Notes: generated from the sequence alone by a model not told the origin. DNA of 64,000 nucleotides from Mycobacterium sp. 155 (GCF_000373905.1 NZ_KB892705.1:2785463-2849462), one strand, 5' to 3'. Positions 1 through 9,193 are shown, counted from the stretch's first letter. Translations and numbers: made by a program.

Positions 1-1
1 C

Positions 2-847
2 CGCGAGGACGACCACCGCGTCGACATGGCTCAGGTGGAGGAGCTCGCGCGCGAGCACCGTCCCCAGGTGATCATCGCCGGATGGTCGGCCTACCCACGG
101 CAGCTGGACTTCGCGGAGTTCCGCCGGATCGCCGACGAGGTAGGCGCGTACCTCATGGTGGACATGGCGCACTTCGCCGGTCTCGTCGCCGCCGGGCTTC
201 ACCCGTCACCGGTGCCGCACGCTCACGTGGTCACCTCGACGACCCACAAGACTCTCGGCGGCCCGCGTGGTGGCATCATCCTCACCAACGATGCGGCGCT
301 GGCGAAGAAGTTCAATTCGTCGGTGTTCCCGGGTCAGCAGGGCGGCCCGCTGGAGCACGTCATCGCCGCCAAGGCCGTGTCGTTCAAACTGGCCGGCGAG
401 CCCGAGTTCCGCGAGCGCCAGCAGCGCACCCTCGACGGCGCGAAGATCCTGGCAGACCGCCTCCTGCAAGAGGATTCGCGCAAGGCGGGCATCAACGTGG
501 TCTCCGGCGGCACCGACGTGCACCTGGTTCTGGTCGACCTGCGGGAATCCGAACTCGACGGCAAGCAGGCCGAGGACCGGCTGCACCGGGTCGGAATCAC
601 GGTGAACCGCAACGCGGTCCCGTTCGACCCGCGACCACCGATGGTCAGCTCAGGTGTGCGGATCGGCACCCCCGCCCTGGCTACGCGGGGATTCGACCTC
701 GATGCGTTCCGCGAGGTTGCCGACGTCGTCAGCCTCGCCCTGCGGCCGGACACCGACGACGCCGGCCTGGCCGCTCTGCGCGACCGGGTCGATGTTCTGG
801 CCGCCCGCTTCCCGCTGTACCCCTCCCTGACGAAGGCCGCACTGTGA
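2..847 (+). CDS. glyA: Serine hydroxymethyltransferase, C-terminal part (5' end outside window)
   Basis: PLP enzyme that interconverts serine and glycine while moving a one-carbon unit to or from tetrahydrofolate. The reading frame is open from base 2, so the N-terminal third is missing. The PLP-lysine segment [13 protein letters not shown] is encoded near 236-274, after the [13 protein letters not shown] segment typical of SHMT, and the family C-terminus is complete. The stop overlaps the soxB GTG start by 4 bp (GTGA). Lying at the head of the sarcosine oxidase genes fits a dedicated copy that disposes of glycine and methylene-THF from sarcosine breakdown; a second housekeeping glyA elsewhere is likely but is inference. 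Confidence 0.95.
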   Translation, partial: REDDHRVDMAQVEELAREHRPQVIIAGWSAYPRQLDFAEFRRIADEVGAYLMVDMAHFAGLVAAGLHPSPVPHAHVVTSTTHKTLGGPRGGIILTNDAALAKKFNSSVFPGQQGGPLEHVIAAKAVSFKLAGEPEFRERQQRTLDGAKILADRLLQEDSRKAGINVVSGGTDVHLVLVDLRESELDGKQAEDRLHRVGITVNRNAVPFDPRPPMVSSGVRIGTPALATRGFDLDAFREVADVVSLALRPDTDDAGLAALRDRVDVLAARFPLYPSLTKAAL

Positions 848-2088
848 CAACAGCTTCCACGCCGACCCCGCCCGGCGCCCACCTGCCGGAGCACCCAGAT
901 TTCCTGTGGCGCACCCCCGATCCCAAGAAGTCCTACGACGTCGTGATCGTCGGTGGCGGTGGACACGGCCTCGCCACCGCCCACTACCTGGCGAAGAACC
1001 ACGGCATCACCAATGTCGCAGTGCTGGAGCGTGGTTGGCTGGCCGGCGGCAACATGGCCCGCAACACCACGCTGATCCGGTCGAACTACCTGTGGGACGA
1101 GAGCGCCCGCATCTACGAGCACGCCCTGAAGCTCTGGGAAGGTCTCGAAGAGGACCTGGATTACCCCATCCTGTTCAGCCAGCGCGGCGTGCTCAACCTC
1201 GCACACAGCCTGCAGGACGTGCGCGACAGCGTACGGCGGGTGGAGGCCAACAAACTCAACGGGATTGACGCCGAGTGGGTCGATGCTAAACAGGTCAAAG
1301 AGCTGTGCCCCATCGTCAACATATCCGACGACATCCGGTACCCGGTGCTCGGTGCGACCTATCAACCGCGCGCCGGTATCGCCAAACATGATTATGTCGC
1401 ATGGGGATTCGCGCGGCGGGCCGATGAGGCCGGCATCGACATCGTCCAGAACTGCGAAGTCACCGGGTTCGCCACCGAAGGCGACCGGGTCACCGGGGTG
1501 CGCACCACCCGCGGTGACATCGCGGCCGGCCAGGTGCTGCTGTGTGCGGCCGGGCACACCTCGACCCTGACCGACATGCTCGGCATCCGCACGCCGCTGC
1601 AGAGCCATCCACTGCAGGCGCTCGTCTCCGAACTCCTCGAGCCGGTTCATCCCACGATCGTGATGTCGAACGCCGTGCACGTCTACGTCTCTCAGGCGCA
1701 CAAGGGCGAGCTGGTCATGGGCGCGGGTGTCGACTCCTACAACGGGTACGGCCAGCGCGGCGCGTTCCACATCATCGAACGCCAGATGGCCGCCGCGGTG
1801 GAGTTGTTCCCCGTGTTCGCCAGGGCGCACCTGCTGCGCACCTGGGCAGGCATCGTCGACGTCTGCCCGGACGCGTCGCCCATCGTGGGCCGCGCCGGCT
1901 ACGAGAACCTCTACCTCAACGCCGGTTGGGGCACAGGAGGTTTCAAGGTGACCCCCGGCATCGGATGGTGTCTCGCGGACACGATCGCCAACGGCCGCGA
2001 GCACGAGTACGTCGCACCGTTTCGCCTCGACCGATTCATCACCGGCGCGCTGGTCGATGAGCACGGCGCCGCCGGCGTCGCCCACTAG
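844..2088 (+). CDS. soxB: Sarcosine oxidase subunit beta
   Basis: FAD/FMN subunit of heterotetrameric sarcosine oxidase, which oxidatively demethylates sarcosine to glycine, H2O2 and, with THF, methylene-THF. The 414-residue protein has the Rossmann motif [16 protein letters not shown] at about residue 32, [15 protein letters not shown] typical of SoxB near residue 75, and a glycine-rich C-terminal [14 protein letters not shown]. The GTG at 844 is chosen because it overlaps the glyA stop (GTGA) and gives a normal N-terminus; the open frame runs upstream only as a shadow of glyA. It is the second gene of a tightly packed operon, with soxD 15 bp downstream. Confidence 0.95.
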   Translation: MTTASTPTPPGAHLPEHPDFLWRTPDPKKSYDVVIVGGGGHGLATAHYLAKNHGITNVAVLERGWLAGGNMARNTTLIRSNYLWDESARIYEHALKLWEGLEEDLDYPILFSQRGVLNLAHSLQDVRDSVRRVEANKLNGIDAEWVDAKQVKELCPIVNISDDIRYPVLGATYQPRAGIAKHDYVAWGFARRADEAGIDIVQNCEVTGFATEGDRVTGVRTTRGDIAAGQVLLCAAGHTSTLTDMLGIRTPLQSHPLQALVSELLEPVHPTIVMSNAVHVYVSQAHKGELVMGAGVDSYNGYGQRGAFHIIERQMAAAVELFPVFARAHLLRTWAGIVDVCPDASPIVGRAGYENLYLNAGWGTGGFKVTPGIGWCLADTIANGREHEYVAPFRLDRFITGALVDEHGAAGVAH

Positions 2089-2103
2089 ATCTCAGGAGTC
2101 ACC

Positions 2104-2415
2104 ATGCAACTCATCGAATGCCCGTGGTGCGGGCCACGCGAGGAGACCGAGTTCCATTACGGCGGTCAGGCACACGTCGCCTACCCCGACGATCCACAGG
2201 CCCTCACCGACGAGGAGTGGGGCCACTACGTGTTCTTCCGCAACAATCCCAAGGGATTGTTCGCCGAGCGCTGGACCCACAGCGCCGGCTGCCGGCGCTG
2301 GTTCAATGCGCTGCGCGACACCGCCACCTACCGATTCCACCGCGTCTACCGCACCGACGAGCAGAAGCCGACGGTGGGTAGGAGCGCAGCGACCGGGGAA
2401 TCGAGGGAGAGCTGA
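2104..2415 (+). CDS. soxD: Sarcosine oxidase subunit delta
   Basis: Small zinc-binding structural subunit of heterotetrameric sarcosine oxidase. The zinc ligands are visible: IECPWCGPR (Cys6, Cys9), a His in the FHYGGQAHVAYP region, and Cys63 in SAGCRRWFN. At 103 residues it is slightly longer than usual; the family core ends around TYRFHRVYRT, and the last dozen residues (GRSAATGESRES) are encoded by repeat-like DNA at about 2375-2410. A ribosome site (caggag) precedes the ATG. Its TGA shares one base with the soxA ATG (TGATG), indicating translational coupling. Confidence 0.93.
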   Translation: MQLIECPWCGPREETEFHYGGQAHVAYPDDPQALTDEEWGHYVFFRNNPKGLFAERWTHSAGCRRWFNALRDTATYRFHRVYRTDEQKPTVGRSAATGESRES

Positions 2416-5324
2416 TGAACGCACCATTGCGCACAACCGACGGTGGCCGTATCGACCGGAATACCTTGCACACCTTCACTTTCAACGATCGTGAACTGAC
2501 CGGGTACGCCGGCGACACGCTCGCCTCCGCTTTGCTCGCCAACGGTGTGCACCAGGTGACCACCAGCATCAAACTGGGCCGGCCCCGTGGCTTCACCTCG
2601 GCGTGGGCTGAGGACACCGGCGGTCTCGTCCAGATCGAATACCCGTTCCCCGAGCCGATGCTCCTCGCGACGACCGTCGAACTGTTCGACGGGCTCGTGG
2701 CGCGTGGCATCCCGGGCCAGGGACGTCTGGCCGAGACCGCCGACCCCGCGAAGTACGACGCCACTCACGTCCACACCGACGTGCTGGTCGCCGGCGCCGG
2801 GCCCGCCGGTCTGGCCGCCGCACTGACCGCGGCCCGCGCGGGCGCCCGGGTGGTGCTGCTCGACGAGCAGAGCGAAGCCGGAGGGGCCCTGCTGGGCAGC
2901 ACCGACACCATCGACGGCAAGCCCGCCTTGGAGTGGGTCGCCGACGTCACCGCCGAGCTGGCCACCTATCCCGAGGTGCTGCATCTGCAGCGCACCACCG
3001 CGTTCGGTCACTACGACGACGGCTTCGTGCTCGCGGTGCAGCGGCGCACCGACCACCTCGGTGCCGCGGCATCCGCGCAGGTCAGCCGCCAACGGGTCTG
3101 GCGCATCCGCGCCCGGCAGGTCATCGTGGCCGCCGGTGCACATGAGCGTCCCGTGGTCTTCACCGACAACGACCGGCCCGGCATCATGCTGGCGAGCGGT
3201 GCCCGGACCTTCCTGAACCGCTACGGCGTCAAGGTCGGCGAGCAGGCGGTGGTGTTCACCACCAACGACAGCGCTTACCTCGCGGCCTTCGAGCTGCACG
3301 CCGCCGGTGTGACGGTCGACGCGATCGTCGACGCCCGCCCTGACGTCGCCGCGCGCCTGTACGAGGAATGCGCCGACCGCGGCATCGAACTGCGGACCGA
3401 CTCGGTGGTGCGCGGAATCCGCGGCCAGGACCGCGTCAGCCACGCGCTCGTCGCCCGCTCCGGCAGCGCCCATGCCGTCCCGGTGGCCTGCGACGTACTG
3501 CTGGTCAGCGGCGGCTGGAACCCGGCGGTGCACCTCTTCAGCCAGGCCCGCGGCATCCTGCGTTACGACGAGGCCCTTGGCGCGTTCGTGCCCGGTGAAC
3601 CGATGTCCGGTGTCCACGTCGTCGGTGCTGCCAACGGTGTGTTCGATCTGCCCGGCTGCCTGCGCAGCGGACGCAAGGCCGCGACGGCCGCGCTCGGCTC
3701 GCTCGGATTCACCGCCGAGGCCGAACCGTTTGCGGGCGAAGCTGATTCAATCCTGGACAGCGACGCCGGCATGGTGCTGTGGCGGGTCGCCGACCCGGCG
3801 GGCGCGGCCAGCCAGTTCGTCGACGTCCAGCGCGATGCCACCGTGGCCGATGTGGAGCGCGCGGTCGGCGCGGGCATGCAGTCGATGGAGCACATCAAGC
3901 GCTACACCACCATCGGTACCGCGCACGACCAGGGCAAGACGTCCGGTGTCGTGGCCTCGGGCATCACCTCCGAGCTGCTCGGTGTCCCTGTCGCTGACCT
4001 CGGTGTCACCACTTTCCGCGCGCCCTACACTCCGGTGGCGTTCGCAGCCCTCGCGGGCCGCAGCCGGGGTCACATGTTCGACCCGGAACGCGTTACCGCC
4101 GTGCATGATTGGCACGTGGCCCGCGGAGCGGTGTTCGAAGACGTGGGCCAGTGGAAGCGGCCGCGCTACTACCCGGTGGACGGTGAAAGCATGGAGACCG
4201 CGGTGCTGCGCGAGTGCGCGGCCACCCGCGGCGGCGTGGGCATCCTGGACGGCTCCACCCTCGGCAAGATCGACGTGCAGGGCCGCGACGCCGGCGCATT
4301 CCTCGACCTGCTCTACACCAACATGATGAGCACGCTCAAGGTCGGCATGCTTCGGTACGGCGTGATGTGCGGTATCGACGGCATGGTGATTGACGACGGC
4401 ACCGTGATGCGGTTGGCGGACGACCGATTCCAGGTGTTCACCACCACCGGCGGTGCCGCCCACATCCTGGAGTGGATGGAGGAATGGCTGCAGACCGAGT
4501 GGCCACATCTGCGGGTGCGGATGACCTCGGTCACCGAGCAGTGGCACACCTTCCCCGTCGTCGGCCCGAAGTCTCGCGACGTGATCGGCGCCGTCTTCGG
4601 CGATCTCGACGTCAGCAACGAGGCGTTCCCGTTCATGGCCTGGCGCGACACCACCGTCGCCTGCGGACGCGAGGAGCACAAACAAGACGGCGGACGCGAG
4701 GAGCACAAACAAGACGGCGTGCCCGTCCGGATCGGGCGGGTCAGCTTCTCCGGTGAGCTGGCCTACGAGGTCAACGTCAGCGGCTGGTACGCGACCGCGA
4801 TGTGGGAACGCCTCATCGCTGCCGGCGAGCCGTACGGGATCACACCGTACGGAACCGAGACCATGCACGTGCTGCGCGCCGAGAAGGGCTACCCGATCAT
4901 CGGGCAGGACACCGACGGCACCGTGACCCCACAGGATCTCGGCATGAACTGGGTCGTGTCGAAAAAGAAGCCGGACTTCATCGGCAAGCGGTCATTCACC
5001 CGCGCCGAGAACCTCAACCCGCTGCGCAAACAGTTCGTCGGGCTACTGCCCGTCGACGCGCAGACCGTGCTTCCCGAAGGCGCCCAGATCATCGAGACCT
5101 GCACCGGAGGCGTGCTTCCCCCGCCGCCGGTGCCGATGCTTGGCCATGTCACGTCCAGCTATCGCAGCGCGGAGTTGGGCCGACCGTTCGCCCTGGCCCT
5201 GGTCAAGGGTGGGCACGCCCGCATCGGAGAAACCCTGCACGTTCCCGTGGACGGCAGGCTGGTGTCCGTTGAGGTCACCAGCAGCGTCCTGGTCGATCCC
5301 GAAGGAGCACGCCGCGATGGCTGA
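2415..5324 (+). CDS. soxA: Sarcosine oxidase subunit alpha, with a 54-bp in-frame repeat insertion
   Basis: Largest subunit of heterotetrameric sarcosine oxidase, 969 residues. The N-terminal segment has the TFNDRELTGYAGDTLASALLANG ferredoxin-like fold of the family; LVAGAGPAGLAAAL at about residue 121 is the dinucleotide-binding motif; the C-terminal ~400 residues are the GcvT-like tetrahydrofolate domain that captures formaldehyde as methylene-THF. Within that domain, at residues ~750-767, two perfect 27-bp units (4664-4717) add 18 residues (REEHKQDGG-type repeat) between TTVACG and VPVRIGRVSFSGELAYEV, where the family normally runs straight through. The frame is kept, so the protein may still work. 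It overlaps soxG by 8 bp. Confidence 0.94.
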   Translation: MNAPLRTTDGGRIDRNTLHTFTFNDRELTGYAGDTLASALLANGVHQVTTSIKLGRPRGFTSAWAEDTGGLVQIEYPFPEPMLLATTVELFDGLVARGIPGQGRLAETADPAKYDATHVHTDVLVAGAGPAGLAAALTAARAGARVVLLDEQSEAGGALLGSTDTIDGKPALEWVADVTAELATYPEVLHLQRTTAFGHYDDGFVLAVQRRTDHLGAAASAQVSRQRVWRIRARQVIVAAGAHERPVVFTDNDRPGIMLASGARTFLNRYGVKVGEQAVVFTTNDSAYLAAFELHAAGVTVDAIVDARPDVAARLYEECADRGIELRTDSVVRGIRGQDRVSHALVARSGSAHAVPVACDVLLVSGGWNPAVHLFSQARGILRYDEALGAFVPGEPMSGVHVVGAANGVFDLPGCLRSGRKAATAALGSLGFTAEAEPFAGEADSILDSDAGMVLWRVADPAGAASQFVDVQRDATVADVERAVGAGMQSMEHIKRYTTIGTAHDQGKTSGVVASGITSELLGVPVADLGVTTFRAPYTPVAFAALAGRSRGHMFDPERVTAVHDWHVARGAVFEDVGQWKRPRYYPVDGESMETAVLRECAATRGGVGILDGSTLGKIDVQGRDAGAFLDLLYTNMMSTLKVGMLRYGVMCGIDGMVIDDGTVMRLADDRFQVFTTTGGAAHILEWMEEWLQTEWPHLRVRMTSVTEQWHTFPVVGPKSRDVIGAVFGDLDVSNEAFPFMAWRDTTVACGREEHKQDGGREEHKQDGVPVRIGRVSFSGELAYEVNVSGWYATAMWERLIAAGEPYGITPYGTETMHVLRAEKGYPIIGQDTDGTVTPQDLGMNWVVSKKKPDFIGKRSFTRAENLNPLRKQFVGLLPVDAQTVLPEGAQIIETCTGGVLPPPPVPMLGHVTSSYRSAELGRPFALALVKGGHARIGETLHVPVDGRLVSVEVTSSVLVDPEGARRDG
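4664..4717 (+). repeat. Two perfect tandem copies of a 27-bp unit inside soxA
   Basis: Units 4664-4690 and 4691-4717 are identical; each begins CGGACGCGAGGAGCACAAAC and ends AAGACGG. The length (54 bp) keeps the soxA frame. The same unit with a few substitutions occurs at 28254-28303 in a non-coding position, so this is a dispersed short repeat family rather than a soxA-specific expansion. Confidence 0.9.
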
Positions 5325-5910
5325 CACTCTGTACCGCCAAAGCCCTCTGCAGGACTGGCATTCTCGGTTCGCCGAGCTGCCGTCCTCGGCGCAACTCGCG
5401 GAGGAGCCTTTCGTCACCATGGTCGATCTGTGGGTCGATCCCAACGGCGCAGGCGCCCCCGCCGCGGCGGGGGTCCTCGGTGTCGACGCGTTGCCCACCA
5501 CCCCGTCGACCGCGGTGGACGGCTCGGACACCACGGTGATCTGGTTCGGGCCCGACGAGTGGCTCATCACCTCCACCGAACGGCCCGGTGAAGAGCTGGA
5601 AGCCCAGCTGCGGGCTGTGGTCGCCGAATTCGACGGCGCGGCCGTCGACGTCTCCGCACAGCGCACGACGCTACGGTTGCGTGGCGCCCATGCCCGTGAC
5701 GTGCTGGCCAAGGGCTGCTCACTGGATCTGCATCCGTCGGTCTTCGCGCCGGGCACCGCCGCGCAGACCATGCTCGGGCTTGCCGCCGTCGTCCTAATCC
5801 CCTTGGCCGACAACGGAACCGACTACCGCATCCTGGTGCGGTCGTCGTTCGCCCGCTACCTCGCCGAGTGGCTGATCGAAGCCGCCGGGGAGTACGCCCT
5901 CACGTGGTAG
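5317..5910 (+). CDS. soxG: Sarcosine oxidase subunit gamma
   Basis: Gamma subunit of heterotetrameric sarcosine oxidase, 197 residues, related to the aminomethyltransferase C-terminal fold. Recognised by position as last gene of glyA-soxB-soxD-soxA-soxG and by the VIWFGPDEWLITS segment, with VDVSAQRTTLRLRGAHARDVLAKGCSLDLHP typical of the subunit. The ATG at 5317 has a strong Shine-Dalgarno (gaaggag, 5301-5307) and overlaps the soxA stop by 8 bp; the longer open frame upstream is a soxA shadow. Sequence conservation is always low in this subunit, so the call rests partly on context. Confidence 0.9.
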   Translation: MADTLYRQSPLQDWHSRFAELPSSAQLAEEPFVTMVDLWVDPNGAGAPAAAGVLGVDALPTTPSTAVDGSDTTVIWFGPDEWLITSTERPGEELEAQLRAVVAEFDGAAVDVSAQRTTLRLRGAHARDVLAKGCSLDLHPSVFAPGTAAQTMLGLAAVVLIPLADNGTDYRILVRSSFARYLAEWLIEAAGEYALTW

Positions 5911-5955
5911 CCGGTACCCATCGGCTGTAACCGCTCCGGCTAACAGCCCTGACCC

Positions 5956-6006
5956 TTGACCGGCCCCACAGCCTGCCGTACCGTTTAAAGAGAACTGATA
6001 TATCAG
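5956..6006 (+). promoter_or_regulatory. SigA-like promoter with a downstream 12-bp palindromic operator
   Basis: TTGACC (5956-5961) and TACCGT (5979-5984) are separated by 17 bp, a good mycobacterial SigA-type arrangement. About 10 bp after the -10 lies the perfect palindrome CTGATATATCAG (5995-6006), where a repressor would block initiation. It sits 62 bp before the ATG of the small gene at 6069. No regulator gene is adjacent. Confidence 0.5.
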
Positions 6007-6068
6007 ACGGCGATCAATAGTTTTTGGTCTTGGGGTCGCAGTCAACTCAGCAGACGGGAGACCGGGAG

Positions 6069-6314
6069 ATGCATCTCGATTGGTATGACCGATGCATCGT
6101 CAGCTTCGTGTTGGACTCCGATCTGCTGTCACAGCCCAACAGGGAGAACACCCGGGCGCAGTTCGGAATGGATGCCAGCAGGATCATGAAGCGGTTCGAC
6201 GCCGTCCTCGACGTGTCCGTGTCGCAACATCTCCCGCTCGACGCCGCGGACATGGATCTGGTGAACCGGGCGATGCAGTACCGGGCGATTGCCCGCCCGA
6301 CTGCTAGGCACTGA
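6069..6314 (+). CDS. Hypothetical small protein
   Basis: 81-residue protein of unrecognised family, starting MHLDWYDRCIVSFVL. The ATG at 6069 is preceded by a purine-rich ribosome site (gggagaccgggag). It shows no signal peptide, membrane segment or cysteine motif; the second half (MKRFDAVLDVSVSQHLPLDAADMDLVNRAMQY, given here only as DAADMDLVNRAMQY) looks helical. It has its own promoter and palindromic operator (5956-6006), which supports it being real, and converges on glmS with a 27-bp gap. A role linked to sarcosine catabolism cannot be shown. Confidence 0.55.
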   Translation: MHLDWYDRCIVSFVLDSDLLSQPNRENTRAQFGMDASRIMKRFDAVLDVSVSQHLPLDAADMDLVNRAMQYRAIARPTARH

Positions 6315-6341
6315 CGCCGAACGTGAACAAGATGGCGAAAG

Positions 6342-8207
6342 CTATTCGACGGTGACGGACTTGGCCAGGTTGCGTGGTTTGTCGACGTCGTATCCACGGG
6401 CCCGGGCCACCCCGGCGGCGAACACCTGCAACGGAATCGTCGACAGCAGCGGCTGGAAAAGCGTTGACACCACGGGTATCTCGATCAAGTGGTCGGCGTA
6501 CGGCCGCACCGTGTCGTCGCCCTCCTCGGCGATGACGATGGTGATCGCGCCACGCGCCTGGATCTCCCGGATGTTGCTGAGCAGCTTGGCGTGCAGTATC
6601 TGAGCGTTCTTGGGCGAGGGCATCACCACGATCACCGGCAGGCCTTCATCGACCAGCGCGATCGGACCGTGCTTGAGTTCACCGGCGGCAAAGCCCTCGG
6701 CGTGCATGTAAGCCAGCTCCTTGAGCTTGAGCGCACCCTCCAGTGCCACGGGATAGCCCACGTGACGTCCGAGGAACAGCACCGCCGACGACGGCGCGAA
6801 CTGCTGCGCCAATTGGCTCACCGGCTCGATACCCGCAAGCACACGGGTCACCAGCTCCGGCATGGCCTCCAGCTCGTGGTACTCGCGCTGCACCTCGTCG
6901 GGGTACTTGGTGCCGCGCGCCTGCGCAAGCGCCAGGCCGACAAGGTAGTTGGCGGCGATCTGGGCCAGGAACGTCTTGGTGGCCGCCACCCCGATCTCCG
7001 GCCCGGCACGGGTGTAGAGCACAGCGTCAGCCTCGCGGGGAATCTGGCTGCCGTTGGTGTTGCAGATCGCCAGCACTTTGGCCTTCTGCGCCTTGGCATG
7101 CCGTACCGCCTCGAGCGTGTCAGCGGTCTCGCCGGACTGCGAGATGGCAATCACCAGCGTGCTGCGGTCCAGCACGGGGTCGCGGTAGCGAAACTCGCTG
7201 GCAAGCTCGACCTCGACGGGCAGTCGGGTCCAGTGCTCGATGGCGTACTTGGCCAGCAGACCTGAGTGGTAGGCGGTTCCACAGGCGACGATGAACACCT
7301 TGTCGACCTCGCGGAGTTCCTGATCGCTCAACCGCTGCTCGTCGAGCACGATGCGGCCATCGACAAAGTGCCCCAGCAGGGTCGCGGCCACGGCCGTCGG
7401 CTGCTCGGCGATCTCCTTGAGCATGAAGTAGTCGTAGCCAGACTTCTCGGCGGCGTCGAGGTCCCAGTCGATGTAAAACTCGCGGTAGTCGACGTCGGTG
7501 TTGCCGAAGAAGTCGGTGACCCGGTAGCCGTCGGCGGTGATCACGACGGCCTGGTCCTGGCCCAGTTCGACAGCGTTGCGTGTGTGCTCGATGAATGCCG
7601 CGACGTCGGAGCCCACGAACATCTCGCCGTCGCCGACGCCGACCACCAGCGGGGTCGACCGGCGGGCCGCCACGATGGTGCCGGGATCTTCGGCGTTGGC
7701 GAACACCAGCGTGAAGTGGCCTTCCAGCCGCTGCAGCACGGCCAGTACCGAAGCCGGGAAGTCACCTGCGGTGTCGCCGTGGGCGTACTGCCGGGCCACC
7801 AGATGCACGACCACCTCGGTGTCGGTGTCGCTGGCGAACTCGACCCCGGCGGCTTCCAGCTCGGCGCGCAGGCCGGCGAAGTTCTCGATGATGCCGTTGT
7901 GGACTACGGCGATCTTGCCCGCGGCGTCGCGGTGCGGGTGCGCATTGCGGTCGGTGGGCCTGCCGTGGGTTGCCCAGCGGGTGTGGCCAAGACCTGTGCT
8001 GCCGGTCAGCATGGCGGGGTCGGTCTCGGCGAGCGCGGCCTCCAGGTTGACCAGACGACCGGCACGGCGACGTACCGTCAGCCCACCCCGGCCGTCAACC
8101 AGCGCGATGCCCGCGGAGTCGTAACCCCGGTATTCCATCCGGCGCAGCGCCTCGACCACGATGCCGCAAGCCGGGCGCGTCCCGACGTAGCCGACGATTC
8201 CACACAT
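6342..8207 (-). CDS. glmS: Glutamine-fructose-6-phosphate aminotransferase (isomerizing)
   Basis: Makes glucosamine-6-phosphate from fructose-6-phosphate and glutamine, the first committed step to UDP-GlcNAc for peptidoglycan and the arabinogalactan linker. The 621-residue protein begins MCGIVGYVGTRPA, with Cys2 as the glutaminase nucleophile; two SIS sugar-isomerase domains follow (ISQSGETADTLEA near residue 350-400; LGRHVGYPVALEGALKLKE further on), and it ends in the family's PRNLAKSVTVE. The ATG at 8207 is chosen because Cys must follow Met; the frame open upstream to 8306 is ignored. No glmS ribozyme-like leader is expected in actinobacteria and none was seen. glmM, the next pathway enzyme, is at 19.9 kb. 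Confidence 0.97.
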   Translation of the reverse strand: MCGIVGYVGTRPACGIVVEALRRMEYRGYDSAGIALVDGRGGLTVRRRAGRLVNLEAALAETDPAMLTGSTGLGHTRWATHGRPTDRNAHPHRDAAGKIAVVHNGIIENFAGLRAELEAAGVEFASDTDTEVVVHLVARQYAHGDTAGDFPASVLAVLQRLEGHFTLVFANAEDPGTIVAARRSTPLVVGVGDGEMFVGSDVAAFIEHTRNAVELGQDQAVVITADGYRVTDFFGNTDVDYREFYIDWDLDAAEKSGYDYFMLKEIAEQPTAVAATLLGHFVDGRIVLDEQRLSDQELREVDKVFIVACGTAYHSGLLAKYAIEHWTRLPVEVELASEFRYRDPVLDRSTLVIAISQSGETADTLEAVRHAKAQKAKVLAICNTNGSQIPREADAVLYTRAGPEIGVAATKTFLAQIAANYLVGLALAQARGTKYPDEVQREYHELEAMPELVTRVLAGIEPVSQLAQQFAPSSAVLFLGRHVGYPVALEGALKLKELAYMHAEGFAAGELKHGPIALVDEGLPVIVVMPSPKNAQILHAKLLSNIREIQARGAITIVIAEEGDDTVRPYADHLIEIPVVSTLFQPLLSTIPLQVFAAGVARARGYDVDKPRNLAKSVTVE

Positions 8208-8325
8208 AGACTCCCAGGGTAGTGCAATCGGCGCCGGGGTCCGATTCTGTGCTGATAGCTGTTGACGCAAATCACCTGCCAGTACATTCGGTGACCGATT
8301 CCGCACCGTGGGCTACGGTCAACCC

Positions 8326-9177
8326 GTGGCCAGCACCAAGAAGCTCTTCAGCGCGTTGACCCGCCGCGGCCCGCACCGCGTACTGCGCGGTGACCTGGCG
8401 TTCGCCGGCGTTCCGGGTGTCGTCTACACGCCCGAGGCCGGCCTGAACCTGCCTGGTGTGGCGTTCGGTCACGACTGGCTGGCAAAAGGCGAGAACTACA
8501 CGCGGACCCTGGAACACCTGGCGTCCTGGGGCATCGTCGCGGCCGCACCCAGCACTGAAACCGGCGTAGCGCCCTCGGTGCTGAACTTCGCCTTCGATCT
8601 GGGCGCAACGTTGGACATCGTCAGCGGTGTCCGGCTGGGCCCCGGCAAGATCAGCGTGCATCCGGCGAAGCGGGGCCTGGTCGGCCATGGTTTCGGCGGG
8701 TCTGCGGCAGTGTTCGCGGCGGCCGGGATGGCGTCCGGATCGCAGGCGCCGAAGGCGGTGGCCGCGCTTTTCCCGACGGTCACCAAGCCGCCCGCCGAGC
8801 AGCCGGCGGCAGCGCTGAAGCTACCCGGGCTGATCCTCGCCGCCACCGGCGACTCGCTGAACCTGCGCTCCAACGCCACCGAACTGGCCGCCGCATGGCA
8901 CAGGGCGACGCTGCGCACTGTGGACAAGGCCGAGCCCGCCGGGCTGGTGGAGGGCCGCAAGCTCGGCCGATTCATCGGGCTGCCCGGACCGGACCGCAGC
9001 ACGCAGAAAACGGTCCGGGCATTGCTCACCGGGTACCTGCTGGCCGCTCTGACCGGCGATAAGACCTACCGCTATTTCGCCGACCCGGAGGCGGCGCTGC
9101 CCCGCAGCGGGTTCGCCGATCCCGAAGCCCCGCCGGTCCAGCTCGAGGACAAGGTCGCCGCGCTGCTCAAGGGCTGA
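8326..9177 (+). CDS. Alpha/beta-hydrolase-fold protein lacking the nucleophile serine
   Basis: About 283 residues, dienelactone-hydrolase/chlorophyllase-like: GVVYTPEAG, then VAFGHDWLAKGENYTRTLEHLASWG, matching the strand and oxyanion-hole region of this fold. At the nucleophile elbow the sequence is VGHGFGGSAAVF where GHSxGG would be expected, so Gly (GGT) replaces the catalytic Ser. It may therefore be non-catalytic, a binding protein, or use an unusual residue. GTG at 8326 (MASTKK) is preferred over GTG 8308; neither has a strong ribosome site. It is divergent from glmS across a 118-bp spacer, and strong inverted repeats follow its stop. Confidence 0.75.
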   Translation: MASTKKLFSALTRRGPHRVLRGDLAFAGVPGVVYTPEAGLNLPGVAFGHDWLAKGENYTRTLEHLASWGIVAAAPSTETGVAPSVLNFAFDLGATLDIVSGVRLGPGKISVHPAKRGLVGHGFGGSAAVFAAAGMASGSQAPKAVAALFPTVTKPPAEQPAAALKLPGLILAATGDSLNLRSNATELAAAWHRATLRTVDKAEPAGLVEGRKLGRFIGLPGPDRSTQKTVRALLTGYLLAALTGDKTYRYFADPEAALPRSGFADPEAPPVQLEDKVAALLKG

Positions 9178-9193
9178 CCACCGCACCGCGAAT

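Noticed and set aside
334..2085. 583-codon minus-strand frame opposite glyA/soxB
   Set aside because: Antisense shadow of confident coding sequence.
8208..8325. Possible glmS-type ribozyme or riboswitch in the glmS leader
   Set aside because: The spacer is short and no conserved ribozyme core was recognisable; the element is known from Firmicutes rather than mycobacteria.
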